A stretch of 64,000 bases of DNA, taken from Mesorhizobium loti. GTDB lineage: Bacteria; Pseudomonadota; Alphaproteobacteria; Rhizobiales; Rhizobiaceae. The stretch lies in contig NZ_LPWA01000079.1 in the NCBI RefSeq assembly GCF_001510895.1, positions 62,001 through 126,000 of the forward strand, written 5' to 3'. The position numbers were made by a program, and so were the translations under genes. Under the pieces are notes generated by a model. It did not search any database and had not been told where the DNA came from. It worked only from the letters and a program-made list of their open reading frames with translations. Positions 27,299 through 37,418 of this stretch are shown here, one piece after another. The first letter of the stretch is position 1. Each line of letters begins with the position of its first letter.

Positions 27299-28711
27299 AT
27301 GGACAACGAAGAATTCCGCGACTGGTCGAGGCGTGCTGCGGACTGGGGCGCCGATTACCGTGCCAGCCTGCGCGACCATCCAGTGCGGCCGGCGATAGCG
27401 CCGGGCGAAATCTTCCGGAGTATCGAGGCATCTCCGCCCGAAGCCGCCGAGCCGATGGAAAAGATCTTCGCCGATTTCGAAGCGAAGATCGTGCCCGGCA
27501 TGACGCATTGGCAGCATCCGCGCTTCTTCGCCTATTTCCCGGCGAACGCCGCGCCGGTGTCGGTCGTGGCCGAATATCTGGTCTCGGCAATGGCGGCGCA
27601 GTGCATGCTTTGGCAGACCTCGCCGGCGGCGACCGAGCTCGAGACCCGTATCGTCGACTGGATGCGCCAGGCGCTCGGCCTGCCCGAAGGCTTCTCCGGC
27701 GTCATCCAGGATTCGGCGTCGTCAGCGACGCTTGCCGCGGTGCTCACCATGCGCGAGCGGGCATTGGACTGGCAGGGCAACAAAAAGGGGCTCGCCGGAC
27801 AGGCGAAGCTGCGCGTCTATTCCTCCGACCAGGTCCACACTTCGATCGATCGCGCCATCTGGGTTGCCGGTATCGGCGAGGAAAACCTCGTCCGCATCCC
27901 GGTTGCCGGTCGCTTCCGCGCCATGGACACGGCGGCGCTGGAGGCGGCGATCATCGCCGATCGCGAAGCCGGCCTGCTGCCGGCGGGCATCATCGCCTGC
28001 GTCGGCGGCACGAGCACCGGCGGTACCGACGACATCGCCGCCGTCGCCGCTGTCGCAAAGCGGCATGGGCTCTATCTTCACGTTGACGCCGCCTGGGCCG
28101 GATCGGCGATGATCTGCCCGGAGTATCGACATTTCTGGGCGGGTGTCGAAGGCGCCGATTCCATCGTCTTCAATCCGCACAAATGGCTGGGCGCACAGTT
28201 CGATTGCTCGATCCAGTTCGTCCGCCAGCCGGAAGATCTCGTGCGCACATTGGCAATCAAGCCGGACTATCTCAAGACCCGCGGCCATGACGGCATCATC
28301 AACTATTCCGAATGGTCGGTACCGCTCGGCCGACGGTTCCGGGCGCTAAAACTCTGGTTCCTGCTGCGCGCCCACGGACTGGAAGGCCTGCGCAAGATGA
28401 TCCGAAACCACGTCGCCTGGAGCGAGGACCTTGCCGCACGTCTGGCCAAGGAGGCGGATTTCGAGCTCGTTTCCGAACCGATGCTGTCGCTTTTTTCGTT
28501 TCGCCATCGTGCCGCGCCGGGCGGCGATACGGACGAGCACAATCTGCGGCTGGTCGACGCCATCAACACGGACGGTCGCATCTACCTGACCCAGACCCGC
28601 GTGGATGGGCGGGTCGCGGTCCGCTTCCAGGCGGGCCAGTTCGAGTCGACAGCGGCGGATGTGGATATGGCTTTCGGTGTCGTCACCGAGATCGCGCGAC
28701 ATCTTGCGTGA
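27299..28711 (+). CDS. PLP-dependent group II (aromatic-L-amino-acid type) decarboxylase
   Basis: A 470-residue enzyme of the aromatic amino acid/glutamate decarboxylase superfamily. The cofactor lysine is in 'FNPHKWLGAQFDCS'. 'GMTHWQHPRFFAYFPAN' near residue 67 and 'HVDAAWAGSAMICPEYR' near 261 (with the Asp that binds the pyridine ring) are typical. The likely reaction is decarboxylation of an aromatic amino acid, but the substrate cannot be told from sequence. GGGAGG precedes the ATG. It stands alone between the Anbu gene and glpR. Confidence 0.92.
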   Translation: MDNEEFRDWSRRAADWGADYRASLRDHPVRPAIAPGEIFRSIEASPPEAAEPMEKIFADFEAKIVPGMTHWQHPRFFAYFPANAAPVSVVAEYLVSAMAAQCMLWQTSPAATELETRIVDWMRQALGLPEGFSGVIQDSASSATLAAVLTMRERALDWQGNKKGLAGQAKLRVYSSDQVHTSIDRAIWVAGIGEENLVRIPVAGRFRAMDTAALEAAIIADREAGLLPAGIIACVGGTSTGGTDDIAAVAAVAKRHGLYLHVDAAWAGSAMICPEYRHFWAGVEGADSIVFNPHKWLGAQFDCSIQFVRQPEDLVRTLAIKPDYLKTRGHDGIINYSEWSVPLGRRFRALKLWFLLRAHGLEGLRKMIRNHVAWSEDLAARLAKEADFELVSEPMLSLFSFRHRAAPGGDTDEHNLRLVDAINTDGRIYLTQTRVDGRVAVRFQAGQFESTAADVDMAFGVVTEIARHLA

Positions 28712-28788
28712 AGGCGCCAGGCGGTTGCGGACCAGTTTCCCTTTGCAATCATGTGAATTTCGTTAGCCGGCTTATGCCTTTTCACCGC

Positions 28789-28822
28789 TTTCGTTTTCCG
28801 ATATAGACGGAAAAAACGAAAA
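28789..28822. promoter_or_regulatory. Inverted repeat before glpR, candidate GlpR operator
   Basis: TTTCGTTTTCCG and CGGAAAAAACGAAA face each other around ATATAGA, 14 bases before the glpR ATG. TTTCG/CGAAA half sites are typical for DeoR-family GlpR repressors. The right arm has two extra A residues, so symmetry is imperfect. Confidence 0.5.
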
Positions 28823-28835
28823 TGGAGGATGCCGG

Positions 28836-29603
28836 ATGTTTCTTTCGCCACGCCATGCCGAGATCATCCAGATGGCGAAGGACCATGGCCGGGTGCTGGT
28901 CGAAGACCTTGCGACGCATTTCAGCGTCACACCGCAGACCATCCGCAAGGACCTCAACGATCTCTGCGACCAGCGCCTGCTGACGCGTATCCATGGCGGA
29001 GCGCTGTTCCCATCCGGCATCGAGAACATGGAATATGAGGCGCGGCGCAAGATCGCCGCAGAGGAGAAGGAGGCGATCGGCCGCGCCGCAGCCAGGCTGA
29101 TCCCCGACAATGCCTCGCTGTTCATCAATATCGGCACTACCACCGAAGCCGTCAGCAAGGCGCTTCTCGACCACAACGGACTTATGGTCATCACCAATAA
29201 CATCAATGTTGCCAATAGGATGCGTATCTATCCGTCGATCGAGGTGGTGATCGCCGGCGGCGTGGTCCGTGGCTCCGACGGCGGTGTCGTCGGCGAGGCC
29301 GCCGTCGATTTCATCCGGCAGTTCAAGGTCGACTACGCCGTTATTGGCGCCTCGGCCATCGACCATGACGGCGCGCTGCTCGACTTCGATTTTCGCGAGG
29401 TGAAGGTGGCGCAGGCCATCATCGCCAATGCGCGTCACGTGATTCTCGTCTCCGACCAGACCAAATTCGAGCGCACCGCGCCGGTCCGCATCGGCCATCT
29501 GTCACAGGTCAACACCTTCATCACCGATCGCTGCGATATCCCGTCGGTGCGCAGGATCTGCGAGGAAACAGAGGTTCGTTTGATCGAAACGGCGCTCGGA
29601 TAG
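28836..29603 (+). CDS. glpR: DeoR-family glycerol operon repressor
   Basis: A 255-residue DeoR-family regulator: N-terminal winged helix ('FSVTPQTIRKDLNDLCDQRL' with 'RIHGGA') and a C-terminal sugar-phosphate sensing domain ('FINIGTTTEAVSKAL', 'VIAGGVVRGSDGG', 'VDYAVIGASAID', 'SDQTKFERTAPV'). GlpR is expected to bind glycerol-3-phosphate and release the operators. It precedes glpD in the same direction, with TTTCG/CGAAA sites before both genes. The neighbour genes make glpR the most likely identity. Confidence 0.92.
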   Translation: MFLSPRHAEIIQMAKDHGRVLVEDLATHFSVTPQTIRKDLNDLCDQRLLTRIHGGALFPSGIENMEYEARRKIAAEEKEAIGRAAARLIPDNASLFINIGTTTEAVSKALLDHNGLMVITNNINVANRMRIYPSIEVVIAGGVVRGSDGGVVGEAAVDFIRQFKVDYAVIGASAIDHDGALLDFDFREVKVAQAIIANARHVILVSDQTKFERTAPVRIGHLSQVNTFITDRCDIPSVRRICEETEVRLIETALG

Positions 29604-29639
29604 GGTCGTTTCACACCGTCTCACAAAGCTGTGATATTT

Positions 29640-29691
29640 CGTTTGACATTCGTTCTTAGTTCGAAATAATTCCGACACGGTTTCGCGAAAC
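29640..29691. promoter_or_regulatory. Cluster of TTTCG/CGAAA half-sites before glpD
   Basis: The interval contains TTTCG at its start, TTCGAA at 29660-29665 and the perfect palindrome GTTTCGCGAAAC at 29680-29691, all within 90 bases of the glpD start. These are good candidates for GlpR binding that controls the whole glpD-to-glpK operon. Confidence 0.5.
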
Positions 29692-29728
29692 ACAAAAATG
29701 GTGCAATGCGAAATCGTGGAGGAACCCT

Positions 29729-31249
29729 GTGAACGCATCACCGATCCATGACATTTTCGTCATAGGCGGCGGCATCAATGGCTGCGGCATCGCTCGCGAC
29801 GCCGTTGGCCGCGGATTTTCGGTTTTCCTGGCCGAAATGAACGATCTGGCCAGCGGGACTTCCTCCGGCTCGACCAAGTTGATCCATGGCGGCCTGCGCT
29901 ATCTCGAATTCTACGAGTTCCGGCTGGTGCGCGAAGCGCTGATGGAGCGTGAGATCCTCTGGAAGAACGCGCCGCACATCATCTGGCCGATGCGCTTCGT
30001 GCTGCCCTATGCCAAGGGGCTGCGACCGGCCTGGCTGATCCGGCTCGGGCTGTTCCTCTACGACCATATCGGCGGGCGCAAGCTGCTGCCGGCGACGAAG
30101 ACGCTGGATATGGCCACCGATCCGGCCGGCAAGCCGCTGAAGCCGCTGTTCCGCAAGGCGTTCGAATATTCGGACGGCTGGGTCAACGACGCCCGCCTGG
30201 TGGCGCTCAATGCCCGCGACGCGGCCGACCGGGGCGCCGTCATCCGCACCCGCACCAAGGTGGTCAGCGCGCGCCGCGACGGCGCCCTTTGGACGATCAA
30301 GATCCAGAATATGCTGACCGGCGAGACCGAGGAAGTCCGCGCCCGCCTTCTCGTCAACGCTGCGGGCCCGTGGGTCGACCAGGTGCTGGCCAAGGCGGTC
30401 GGCCAGAACGACGTGCATAATGTCCGGCTGGTGCAGGGCAGCCACATCGTCATCGGCAAGAAGTTCGACGATCCGCGCGCTTATTTCTTCCAGAACAAGG
30501 ACGGGCGCATCATCTTCGCCATTCCTTACGAGGAAGAGTTCACGCTGATCGGTACCACCGACCGCGACTATCCGGGCGATCCGCATGACGTGAAGATCAG
30601 CGATACCGAGATCGACTATCTGTGCGCCGCGGCAAGCGAATATTTCGCGCAACCCGTCAAGCGCTCGGACATCGTCTGGACCTATTCGGCAGTGCGCCCG
30701 CTTTATGACGACGGCGCCTCGAAGGCGCAGGAGGCGACGCGCGATTATGTGCTGAAGGCCGAAGGCGGGGAGGGCGCGGCCCCTTTGCTCAACTCATTTG
30801 GCGGCAAGATCACGACGTTCCGCCGGCTGTCTGAATCGATGCTGGAGAAGATCGAAGGCTTTCTCGGCAAGCGCGGCGCGCCGTGGACGGCCAATGCGCC
30901 GCTGCCCGGCGGCGATTTTCCGGCGACCGGCTTCGACGCGCAGGTCGCCAGGCTCAAGAACGCCTATCCGTTCCTCGACCAGCGGCTGGCGCGCAGGCTC
31001 ACCCGGCTCTACGGCACACGCGCCGAAAAGCTGCTCGGGCTGGCCAAGTCGAATGCCGATCTCGGCCGCAATTTCGGCGCCGACCTTTATGAGGCCGAGG
31101 TGCGCTATCTCGTCGAGAACGAATGGGCGGTTACCGCCGAGGATGTGCTGTGGCGTAGGACCAAGCGCGGCCTGCATTTCAGCCGAGAGCAGACGGCAGC
31201 GCTCGAAGAATTCATGCGTGGCCGGCGCCACGTCGCGGCGGCCGAATGA
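29729..31249 (+). CDS. glpD: Glycerol-3-phosphate dehydrogenase (FAD, membrane-linked)
   Basis: A 506-residue flavoenzyme that oxidises glycerol-3-phosphate to dihydroxyacetone phosphate and passes electrons to quinone. The FAD Rossmann motif is 'IFVIGGGINGCGIARDAVGRG' (in parts), followed by 'SGTSSGSTKLIHGGLRYLE' and, later, 'NAAGPWVDQVL', 'LIGTTDRDYPGDP' and 'FGGKITTFRRL'. The start is GTG at 29729, with GGAGG eight bases upstream. It is the first catabolic gene of the operon and lies behind the GlpR-like sites. Confidence 0.96.
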   Translation: MNASPIHDIFVIGGGINGCGIARDAVGRGFSVFLAEMNDLASGTSSGSTKLIHGGLRYLEFYEFRLVREALMEREILWKNAPHIIWPMRFVLPYAKGLRPAWLIRLGLFLYDHIGGRKLLPATKTLDMATDPAGKPLKPLFRKAFEYSDGWVNDARLVALNARDAADRGAVIRTRTKVVSARRDGALWTIKIQNMLTGETEEVRARLLVNAAGPWVDQVLAKAVGQNDVHNVRLVQGSHIVIGKKFDDPRAYFFQNKDGRIIFAIPYEEEFTLIGTTDRDYPGDPHDVKISDTEIDYLCAAASEYFAQPVKRSDIVWTYSAVRPLYDDGASKAQEATRDYVLKAEGGEGAAPLLNSFGGKITTFRRLSESMLEKIEGFLGKRGAPWTANAPLPGGDFPATGFDAQVARLKNAYPFLDQRLARRLTRLYGTRAEKLLGLAKSNADLGRNFGADLYEAEVRYLVENEWAVTAEDVLWRRTKRGLHFSREQTAALEEFMRGRRHVAAAE

Positions 31250-31288
31250 GGGCCGCCCGATAATGCGCAGGGCCGGGGAGGAGGCGTG

Positions 31289-32344
31289 ATGCTGGAACTG
31301 AGGAACGTGACGAAGACGGTCGGCGCGCAGGAGCATATCCGCGACGTGTCGCTGACGCTTCAGCACGGCTCGCTGAACGTTCTCCTCGGGCCGACGCTTT
31401 CCGGCAAGACCAGCCTGATGCGGCTGATGGCCGGCCTCGATGCGCCGACCTCCGGCTCGGTCTGGTTCGACGGCAAGGACGTCACCGGACAGCCGGTCCA
31501 GAAGCGCAACGTAGCCATGGTCTACCAGCAGTTCATCAACTATCCGGCGATGACCGTCTACGAGAACATCGCCTCGCCGCTTCGGGTTGCCGGCGTCGAG
31601 CAGGCCAAGATCGACAAGGAGGTGCGGAACGCCGCAGGGCTGCTGAAGCTCACGCCTTACCTCGACCGCACGCCGCTCAGCCTGTCGGGCGGTCAGCAGC
31701 AGCGCACGGCGCTCGCCCGCGCTATCGTCAAGAATGCCAGCCTGGTGCTGCTCGACGAGCCGCTCGCCAATCTCGATTACAAGCTGCGCGAGGAATTGCG
31801 CGCCGAGCTGCCGAAGATCTTTGCCGCCGCCGGCACCATCTTTGTCTACGCCACGACCGAGCCGCATGAGGCGCTTCTGCTCGGCGGCAACACGGCAACG
31901 CTGTCAGAAGGGCGCGTCACGCAGTTTGGGCCAACTGTCGAAGTGTTCCGTAAGCCGGTCGACCTAGTGACGGCAAGGACCTTCGCCGACCCGCCGCTCA
32001 ACACCATCGTGCTGGCCAAGAAGGGCTCGGATTTCCTGCTCGAAGGCGGCGTCAAGCTGCCGGTGCCGCCGGAGCTGCTCGGCATTCCGGACGCCAGCTA
32101 CACGATCGGCTTCCAGCCGCATCACTTGTCGCTCGAGCGTCCCAATGGCGGCGCGGTGCCGGTGCGGGCCAAGGTCACCATCACCGAGATCACCGGCTCG
32201 GAAAGCTTCGTTCATCTCGACTTCGCCGATGCGCGCTGGGTCATGCTCGCGCACGGCATCCTCGATTTCGAGACCGACGACGAGGTCGAGGTGTTCATCG
32301 ACCCGCGCCACATCATGGTGTTCGACCAGACGGCCGCGCCGTGA
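31289..32344 (+). CDS. glpS: Glycerol ABC transporter ATPase GlpS (lacks the switch His)
   Basis: A 351-residue MalK-type ATPase with a C-terminal TOBE region. Walker A is GPTLSGKTS, Q-loop VYQQF, signature LSGGQQQR, Walker B LVLLDEP and D-loop LANLD, all intact. The H-loop, normally THDQ, reads TTEP (within 'FVYATTEPHEAL'), so the switch His is replaced by Thr. The gene order glpS-T-P-Q-U-V matches the glycerol transporter of Rhizobium leguminosarum. The ATG at 31289 was chosen over a GTG one codon earlier because GGAGGAG lies at the right distance. Confidence 0.93.
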   Translation: MLELRNVTKTVGAQEHIRDVSLTLQHGSLNVLLGPTLSGKTSLMRLMAGLDAPTSGSVWFDGKDVTGQPVQKRNVAMVYQQFINYPAMTVYENIASPLRVAGVEQAKIDKEVRNAAGLLKLTPYLDRTPLSLSGGQQQRTALARAIVKNASLVLLDEPLANLDYKLREELRAELPKIFAAAGTIFVYATTEPHEALLLGGNTATLSEGRVTQFGPTVEVFRKPVDLVTARTFADPPLNTIVLAKKGSDFLLEGGVKLPVPPELLGIPDASYTIGFQPHHLSLERPNGGAVPVRAKVTITEITGSESFVHLDFADARWVMLAHGILDFETDDEVEVFIDPRHIMVFDQTAAP

Positions 32345-32377
32345 CGGCGTCGAAGCTGGCGGCCTGAGGAGGAAACG

Positions 32378-33445
<1,068 letters not shown>

Positions 33446-34312
33446 ATGGAAAAGACCTGGAACAACAGGGCATGGTTCCTCGTCCTGCCGGTGCTGGTGC
33501 TGGTGGCGTTCTCGGCCGTCATTCCGCTGATGACCGTCGTCAACTATTCGGTGCAGGACACGTTCGGCAACAACGTCTTCTTCTGGGCCGGCACCGAGTG
33601 GTTCGAGGAACTGCTCGCCTCTGACCGCTTCTGGGAAGCGATGGTGCGCAACCTGATCTTCTCCTTCATCATTCTGGCGATCGAAGTGCCGCTCGGCATC
33701 TTCATCGCGCTCAACATGCCGAAGAAGGGCTGGGGCGTGCCGGTCTGCCTGGTGCTGATGGCGCTGCCGCTGCTCATTCCGTGGAACGTCGTCGGCACCA
33801 TCTGGCAGGTCTTCGGCCGCAATGACATCGGTCTGCTCGGCTATTACGTCAACAGGCTCGGCATCAACTACAACTATGTGCAGAATCCGATCGACGCCTG
33901 GGTCACCGTCATCATCATGGACGTCTGGCACTGGACGAGCCTTGTCGTGCTGCTCTGCTATGCCGGCCTGGTTTCGATCCCGGACGCCTTCTACCAGGCG
34001 GCCAAGATCGACGGCGCCTCGCGCTGGGCGGTGTTCCGCTACATCCAGCTGCCGAAGATGCAGCGCGTGCTACTGATCGCGGTGCTCTTGCGCTTCATGG
34101 ACAGCTTCATGATCTATACCGAGCCCTTCGTCGTTACCGGCGGCGGCCCCGGCAACTCGACGACCTTCCTGTCGATCGACCTCGTCAAGACAGCACTTGG
34201 GCAGTTCGACCTCGGTCCGGCCGCCGCCATGTCGCTCGTCTACTTCCTGATCATCCTGTTGTTGTCGTGGGTGTTCTACACCGTGATGACCAACTACGAC
34301 GCGGAGCGCTGA
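33446..34312 (+). CDS. glpP: Glycerol ABC transporter permease GlpP
   Basis: A 288-residue permease with six predicted membrane helices. The EAA loop that docks on the ATPase is 'YQAAKIDGASRWAVFRYIQLP' (about residues 184-204, given here as key pattern QAAKIDGA...LP). 'FVVTGGGPGNSTTFLS' near residue 231 is typical of sugar/glycerol permeases. It follows glpT with no gap and precedes glpQ by one base. With GlpQ it forms the channel for glycerol delivered by GlpV. Confidence 0.94.
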   Translation: MEKTWNNRAWFLVLPVLVLVAFSAVIPLMTVVNYSVQDTFGNNVFFWAGTEWFEELLASDRFWEAMVRNLIFSFIILAIEVPLGIFIALNMPKKGWGVPVCLVLMALPLLIPWNVVGTIWQVFGRNDIGLLGYYVNRLGINYNYVQNPIDAWVTVIIMDVWHWTSLVVLLCYAGLVSIPDAFYQAAKIDGASRWAVFRYIQLPKMQRVLLIAVLLRFMDSFMIYTEPFVVTGGGPGNSTTFLSIDLVKTALGQFDLGPAAAMSLVYFLIILLLSWVFYTVMTNYDAER

Positions 34313-34313
34313 G

Positions 34314-35222
34314 ATGGCGAGCGCCAACGAGACGACACGCGTGAGCGAAACGGCGGTCACGGAAGTCGGCAGCATGCTGTCGCAGGACGAAGTGGCGAGG
34401 CTGATGCGCCGCCGCGGCGAGGAATCGCGCTGGTGGTGGATCGTGCCGACGATCTACATCATCGTGCTGCTGCTGCCGATCTACTGGCTCATCAACATGA
34501 GCTTCAAGACCAACCAGGAGATCATCTCGTCGCTGACGCTCTATCCGCACGAGCCGACGCTGCGCAACTACAAGATCATCTTCACGGATCCGTCCTGGTA
34601 TTCCGGCTACATCAACTCGATCACCTATGTGGTGATGAATATGGTGATCTCGGTCACCGTGGCCCTGCCCGCGGCCTACGCCTTCTCGCGATACCGCTTC
34701 CTCGGCGACAAGCATCTGTTCTTCTGGCTGCTCACCAACCGCATGGCGCCGCCGGCGGTGTTCGCGCTGCCGTTCTTCCAGCTCTATTCGGCCTTCGGGC
34801 TCATCGACACCCATATCGCGGTGGCGCTGGCGCACTGCCTGTTCAACGTGCCGCTGGCGGTGTGGATCCTCGAAGGCTTCATGTCCGGCGTGCCGAAGGA
34901 GATCGACGAGACCGCCTATATCGACGGTTACTCCTTCCCGCGCTTCTTCCTGAAAATCTTCATGCCGTTGATCGCGAGCGGCATCGGAGTGGCCTGCTTT
35001 TTCTGCTTCATGTTCTCATGGGTGGAGCTCTTGATCGCCCGCACGCTGACGACGACCGACGCCAAGCCGATCGCGGCCACCATGACCCGCACAGTTTCGG
35101 CCGCCGGCATGGACTGGGGCCTGCTCGCCGCCGCCGGCGTGCTGACGCTGATCCCCGGCGCGCTCGTCATCTGGTTCGTCCGCAATTATATCGCCAAGGG
35201 CTTCGCCCTGGGGAGGGTGTGA
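34314..35222 (+). CDS. glpQ: Glycerol ABC transporter permease GlpQ
   Basis: A 302-residue permease with six predicted helices after a 40-residue cytoplasmic leader. The EAA loop is 'DETAYIDGYSFPRFFLKIFMP' (key pattern ETAYIDG...F..IFMP). The last residues WFVRN, then IAKGFALGRV are repeated almost exactly in a 21-codon ORF that starts on the glpQ stop codon. The codons for LGRV (CTG GGG AGG GTG) double as a Shine-Dalgarno for that ORF. Confidence 0.94.
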   Translation: MASANETTRVSETAVTEVGSMLSQDEVARLMRRRGEESRWWWIVPTIYIIVLLLPIYWLINMSFKTNQEIISSLTLYPHEPTLRNYKIIFTDPSWYSGYINSITYVVMNMVISVTVALPAAYAFSRYRFLGDKHLFFWLLTNRMAPPAVFALPFFQLYSAFGLIDTHIAVALAHCLFNVPLAVWILEGFMSGVPKEIDETAYIDGYSFPRFFLKIFMPLIASGIGVACFFCFMFSWVELLIARTLTTTDAKPIAATMTRTVSAAGMDWGLLAAAGVLTLIPGALVIWFVRNYIAKGFALGRV

Positions 35223-35287
35223 TGAAACGAACGCGAGAGTTCGTCCGCAACACCATCGCCAACGGCTTCGCCCTGGGGAGGGTCTGA
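35222..35287 (+). CDS. 21-residue ORF duplicating the GlpQ C-terminus
   Basis: The ORF starts ATG at 35222, overlapping the glpQ TGA by one base, and encodes MKRTREFVRN, TIAN and GFALGRV. The final 15 residues repeat the GlpQ tail FVRN-YIAK-GFALGRV with only Y to T and K to N changes, and about 48 bases of DNA are duplicated. Its codons again contain GGGGAGGG, placed eight bases before the glpU ATG, so it may be a translational coupler between glpQ and glpU. Whether the peptide is kept is unknown. The differences between copies argue against an assembly artefact. Confidence 0.45.
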   Translation: MKRTREFVRNTIANGFALGRV

Positions 35288-35290
35288 TCC

Positions 35291-35578
35291 ATGAACCTCG
35301 ACTTCTCCTGGATGGCCTGGACCTGGCCGACGGCCGCCTTCTTCCTCGTCATTGCACTGATGCTCTTCGGCATGGGCGTGTGGGAATATGTCTCGCCGGG
35401 CGGCAATCCGCGCGTCGGCGTGCTGCGCTTCGAGACGACGCGCGGCGACCGCCTCTTCGTTTCGCTGCTCGGCAGCGCCTTTATCCATCTCGCTTGGCTG
35501 GGTCTGGTTGGACCCAACCTGTGGTGGGCTCTCGCTCTCTCCGTGGTCTACGCGATTGGCGTATTCCGATACGTATAG
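35291..35578 (+). CDS. glpU: Small membrane protein GlpU (DUF2160)
   Basis: A 95-residue protein with about three membrane segments and the DUF2160 pattern 'WMAWTWPTAAFFLVIALML' at the start, 'GVLRFETTRGDRLFVSLLGSA' (given in two parts) in the middle and 'LWWALALSVVYAIGVFRYV' at the end. In R. leguminosarum GlpU is a small membrane component of the glycerol ABC system. Its ribosome site is supplied by the duplicated glpQ tail. Confidence 0.93.
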   Translation: MNLDFSWMAWTWPTAAFFLVIALMLFGMGVWEYVSPGGNPRVGVLRFETTRGDRLFVSLLGSAFIHLAWLGLVGPNLWWALALSVVYAIGVFRYV

Positions 35579-35654
35579 AGGGGGAAATGCTGGAGCGGCC
35601 GCGTGCTGGCGGCAGCCCCAGATCGCACTTGCAACCTAAGACTGGAGGAGACAC

Positions 35655-37379
35655 ATGCGACGGCAATTTCTAACATCTACGACCGCCCTTGTCCTATTGC
35701 TGGGAGCCGGCCATGCCTATGCCGGAATGGACGAGGCAAAGGCCTTTCTGGACAAGGAGATAGGCCCACTGTCGACGCTTTCGCGCGCCGATCAGGAAAA
35801 GGAAATGCAGTGGTTCATCGACGCAGCCAAGCCGTTTGCCGGCATGGACATAAAAGTCGTGTCGGAGACCATCGCCACCCATTCCTATGAATCGCAGGTT
35901 CTGGCGCCGGCCTTCTCCGCCATCACCGGCATCAAGGTCACGCATGACGTCATCCAGGAAGGCGACGTCGTCGAGAAGATCCAGACCCAGATGCAGACCG
36001 GCCAAAACCTCTATGACGGCTGGGTCAACGACTCCGACCTGATCGGCACGCACTGGCGCTACCAGCAGGTGCGCAACCTGACGGACTGGATGGCGGGCGA
36101 GGGCAAGGACGTCACCGACCCGATGCTCGACGTCGACGACTTCATCGGCAAGTCGTTCACCACCGCTCCGGACGGCAAGCTCTACCAGCTTCCCGACCAG
36201 CAGTTCGCGAACCTCTATTGGTTCCGCTACGACTGGTTCAACGACGAGAAGAACAAGGCCGACTTCAAGGCCAAGTACGGCTACGACCTCGGCGTCCCAG
36301 TCAACTGGTCGGCCTATGAGGACATCGCCGCCTTCTTCACCGGTCGCGAGATCGACGGCAAGAAGGTCTTCGGCCACATGGACTACGGCAAGAAGGACCC
36401 GTCGCTGGGCTGGCGCTTCACCGATGCCTGGCTGTCCATGGCCGGCAACGGCGACAAGGGCATTCCGAACGGCAAGCCGGTCGACGAATGGGGCATCAAG
36501 GTCGATGAGAATTCGCGCCCCGTCGGCTCATGCGTTGCCCGCGGCGGCGACACCAACGGCCCGGCCTCGGTCTACGCCATCCAGAAATACCTCGACTGGC
36601 TGAAGGCCTATGCGCCGCCGGAGGCGCAGGGCATGACCTTCTCGGAGTCGGGTCCGGTGCCTTCGCAGGGCACGATCGCGCAGCAGATCTTCTGGTACAC
36701 GGCCTTCACCGCCGACATGGCCAAGCCCGGCCTGCCGGTCGTGAACGAGGACGGCACGCCGAAATGGCGCGTCGCGCCGTCGCCGCACGGCGTCTACTGG
36801 AAGGACGGCATGAAGCTCGGCTACCAGGACGCCGGTTCGTGGACGCTGATGACGTCGACGCCAACCGACCGCGCCAAGGCCGCTTGGCTCTATGCGCAGT
36901 TCGTCGTGTCGAAGACGGTCGACGTGAAGAAGAGCCATGTCGGTCTCACCTTCATCCGCGACTCCACCATCCACGACAAGAGCTTCACCGAACGGGCTCC
37001 GAAACTCGGCGGCCTGGTCGAATTCTACCGCTCGCCGGCACGCGTGCAGTGGACCCCGACCGGCACCAACGTTCCGGATTATCCGAAGCTGGCGCAGCTC
37101 TGGTGGCAGAACATCGGCGACGCTTCTTCGGGCGCCAAGAGCCCGCAGGAAGCGATGGACTCGCTCTGCGCCGACCAGGAGAAGGTGCTCGAGCGTCTCG
37201 AGAAGGCGGGCGTTCAAGGCGACATCGGCCCGAAGATGGCCGAGGAGCACGACCTCGACTTCTGGAACAAGGACGCCGTCTCGAAGGGCAACCTTGCGCC
37301 GCAGCTCAAGGTCGAGAACGAGAAGGACAAGCCGATCACCGTCAACTACGACGAGCTGGTCAAGAGCTGGCAGAAGTAA
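35655..37379 (+). CDS. glpV: Glycerol-binding protein GlpV
   Basis: A 574-residue periplasmic binding protein, long for its class, with a signal peptide (MRRQFLTSTTALVLLLGAG, cleavage after AYA). The mature protein has two lobes and many aromatic residues ('LYWFRYDWFNDEKNK', 'FWYTAFTADMAKPG', 'FYRSPARVQWTPTGTNVPDY', each separate), as in large ABC glycerol/polyol receptors. A strong GGAGGAG precedes the ATG. A stable hairpin follows the gene and probably keeps its part of the mRNA abundant. Confidence 0.94.
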   Translation: MRRQFLTSTTALVLLLGAGHAYAGMDEAKAFLDKEIGPLSTLSRADQEKEMQWFIDAAKPFAGMDIKVVSETIATHSYESQVLAPAFSAITGIKVTHDVIQEGDVVEKIQTQMQTGQNLYDGWVNDSDLIGTHWRYQQVRNLTDWMAGEGKDVTDPMLDVDDFIGKSFTTAPDGKLYQLPDQQFANLYWFRYDWFNDEKNKADFKAKYGYDLGVPVNWSAYEDIAAFFTGREIDGKKVFGHMDYGKKDPSLGWRFTDAWLSMAGNGDKGIPNGKPVDEWGIKVDENSRPVGSCVARGGDTNGPASVYAIQKYLDWLKAYAPPEAQGMTFSESGPVPSQGTIAQQIFWYTAFTADMAKPGLPVVNEDGTPKWRVAPSPHGVYWKDGMKLGYQDAGSWTLMTSTPTDRAKAAWLYAQFVVSKTVDVKKSHVGLTFIRDSTIHDKSFTERAPKLGGLVEFYRSPARVQWTPTGTNVPDYPKLAQLWWQNIGDASSGAKSPQEAMDSLCADQEKVLERLEKAGVQGDIGPKMAEEHDLDFWNKDAVSKGNLAPQLKVENEKDKPITVNYDELVKSWQK

Positions 37380-37418
37380 CTGCATGACGTGGGCGTGTCT
37401 GCCCATGCTAGGAAATGC

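Noticed and set aside
35170..35290. Assembly duplication in glpQ
   Set aside because: The copies differ at several bases in a way that keeps both frames open and the ribosome site intact, which an assembly error would not produce.
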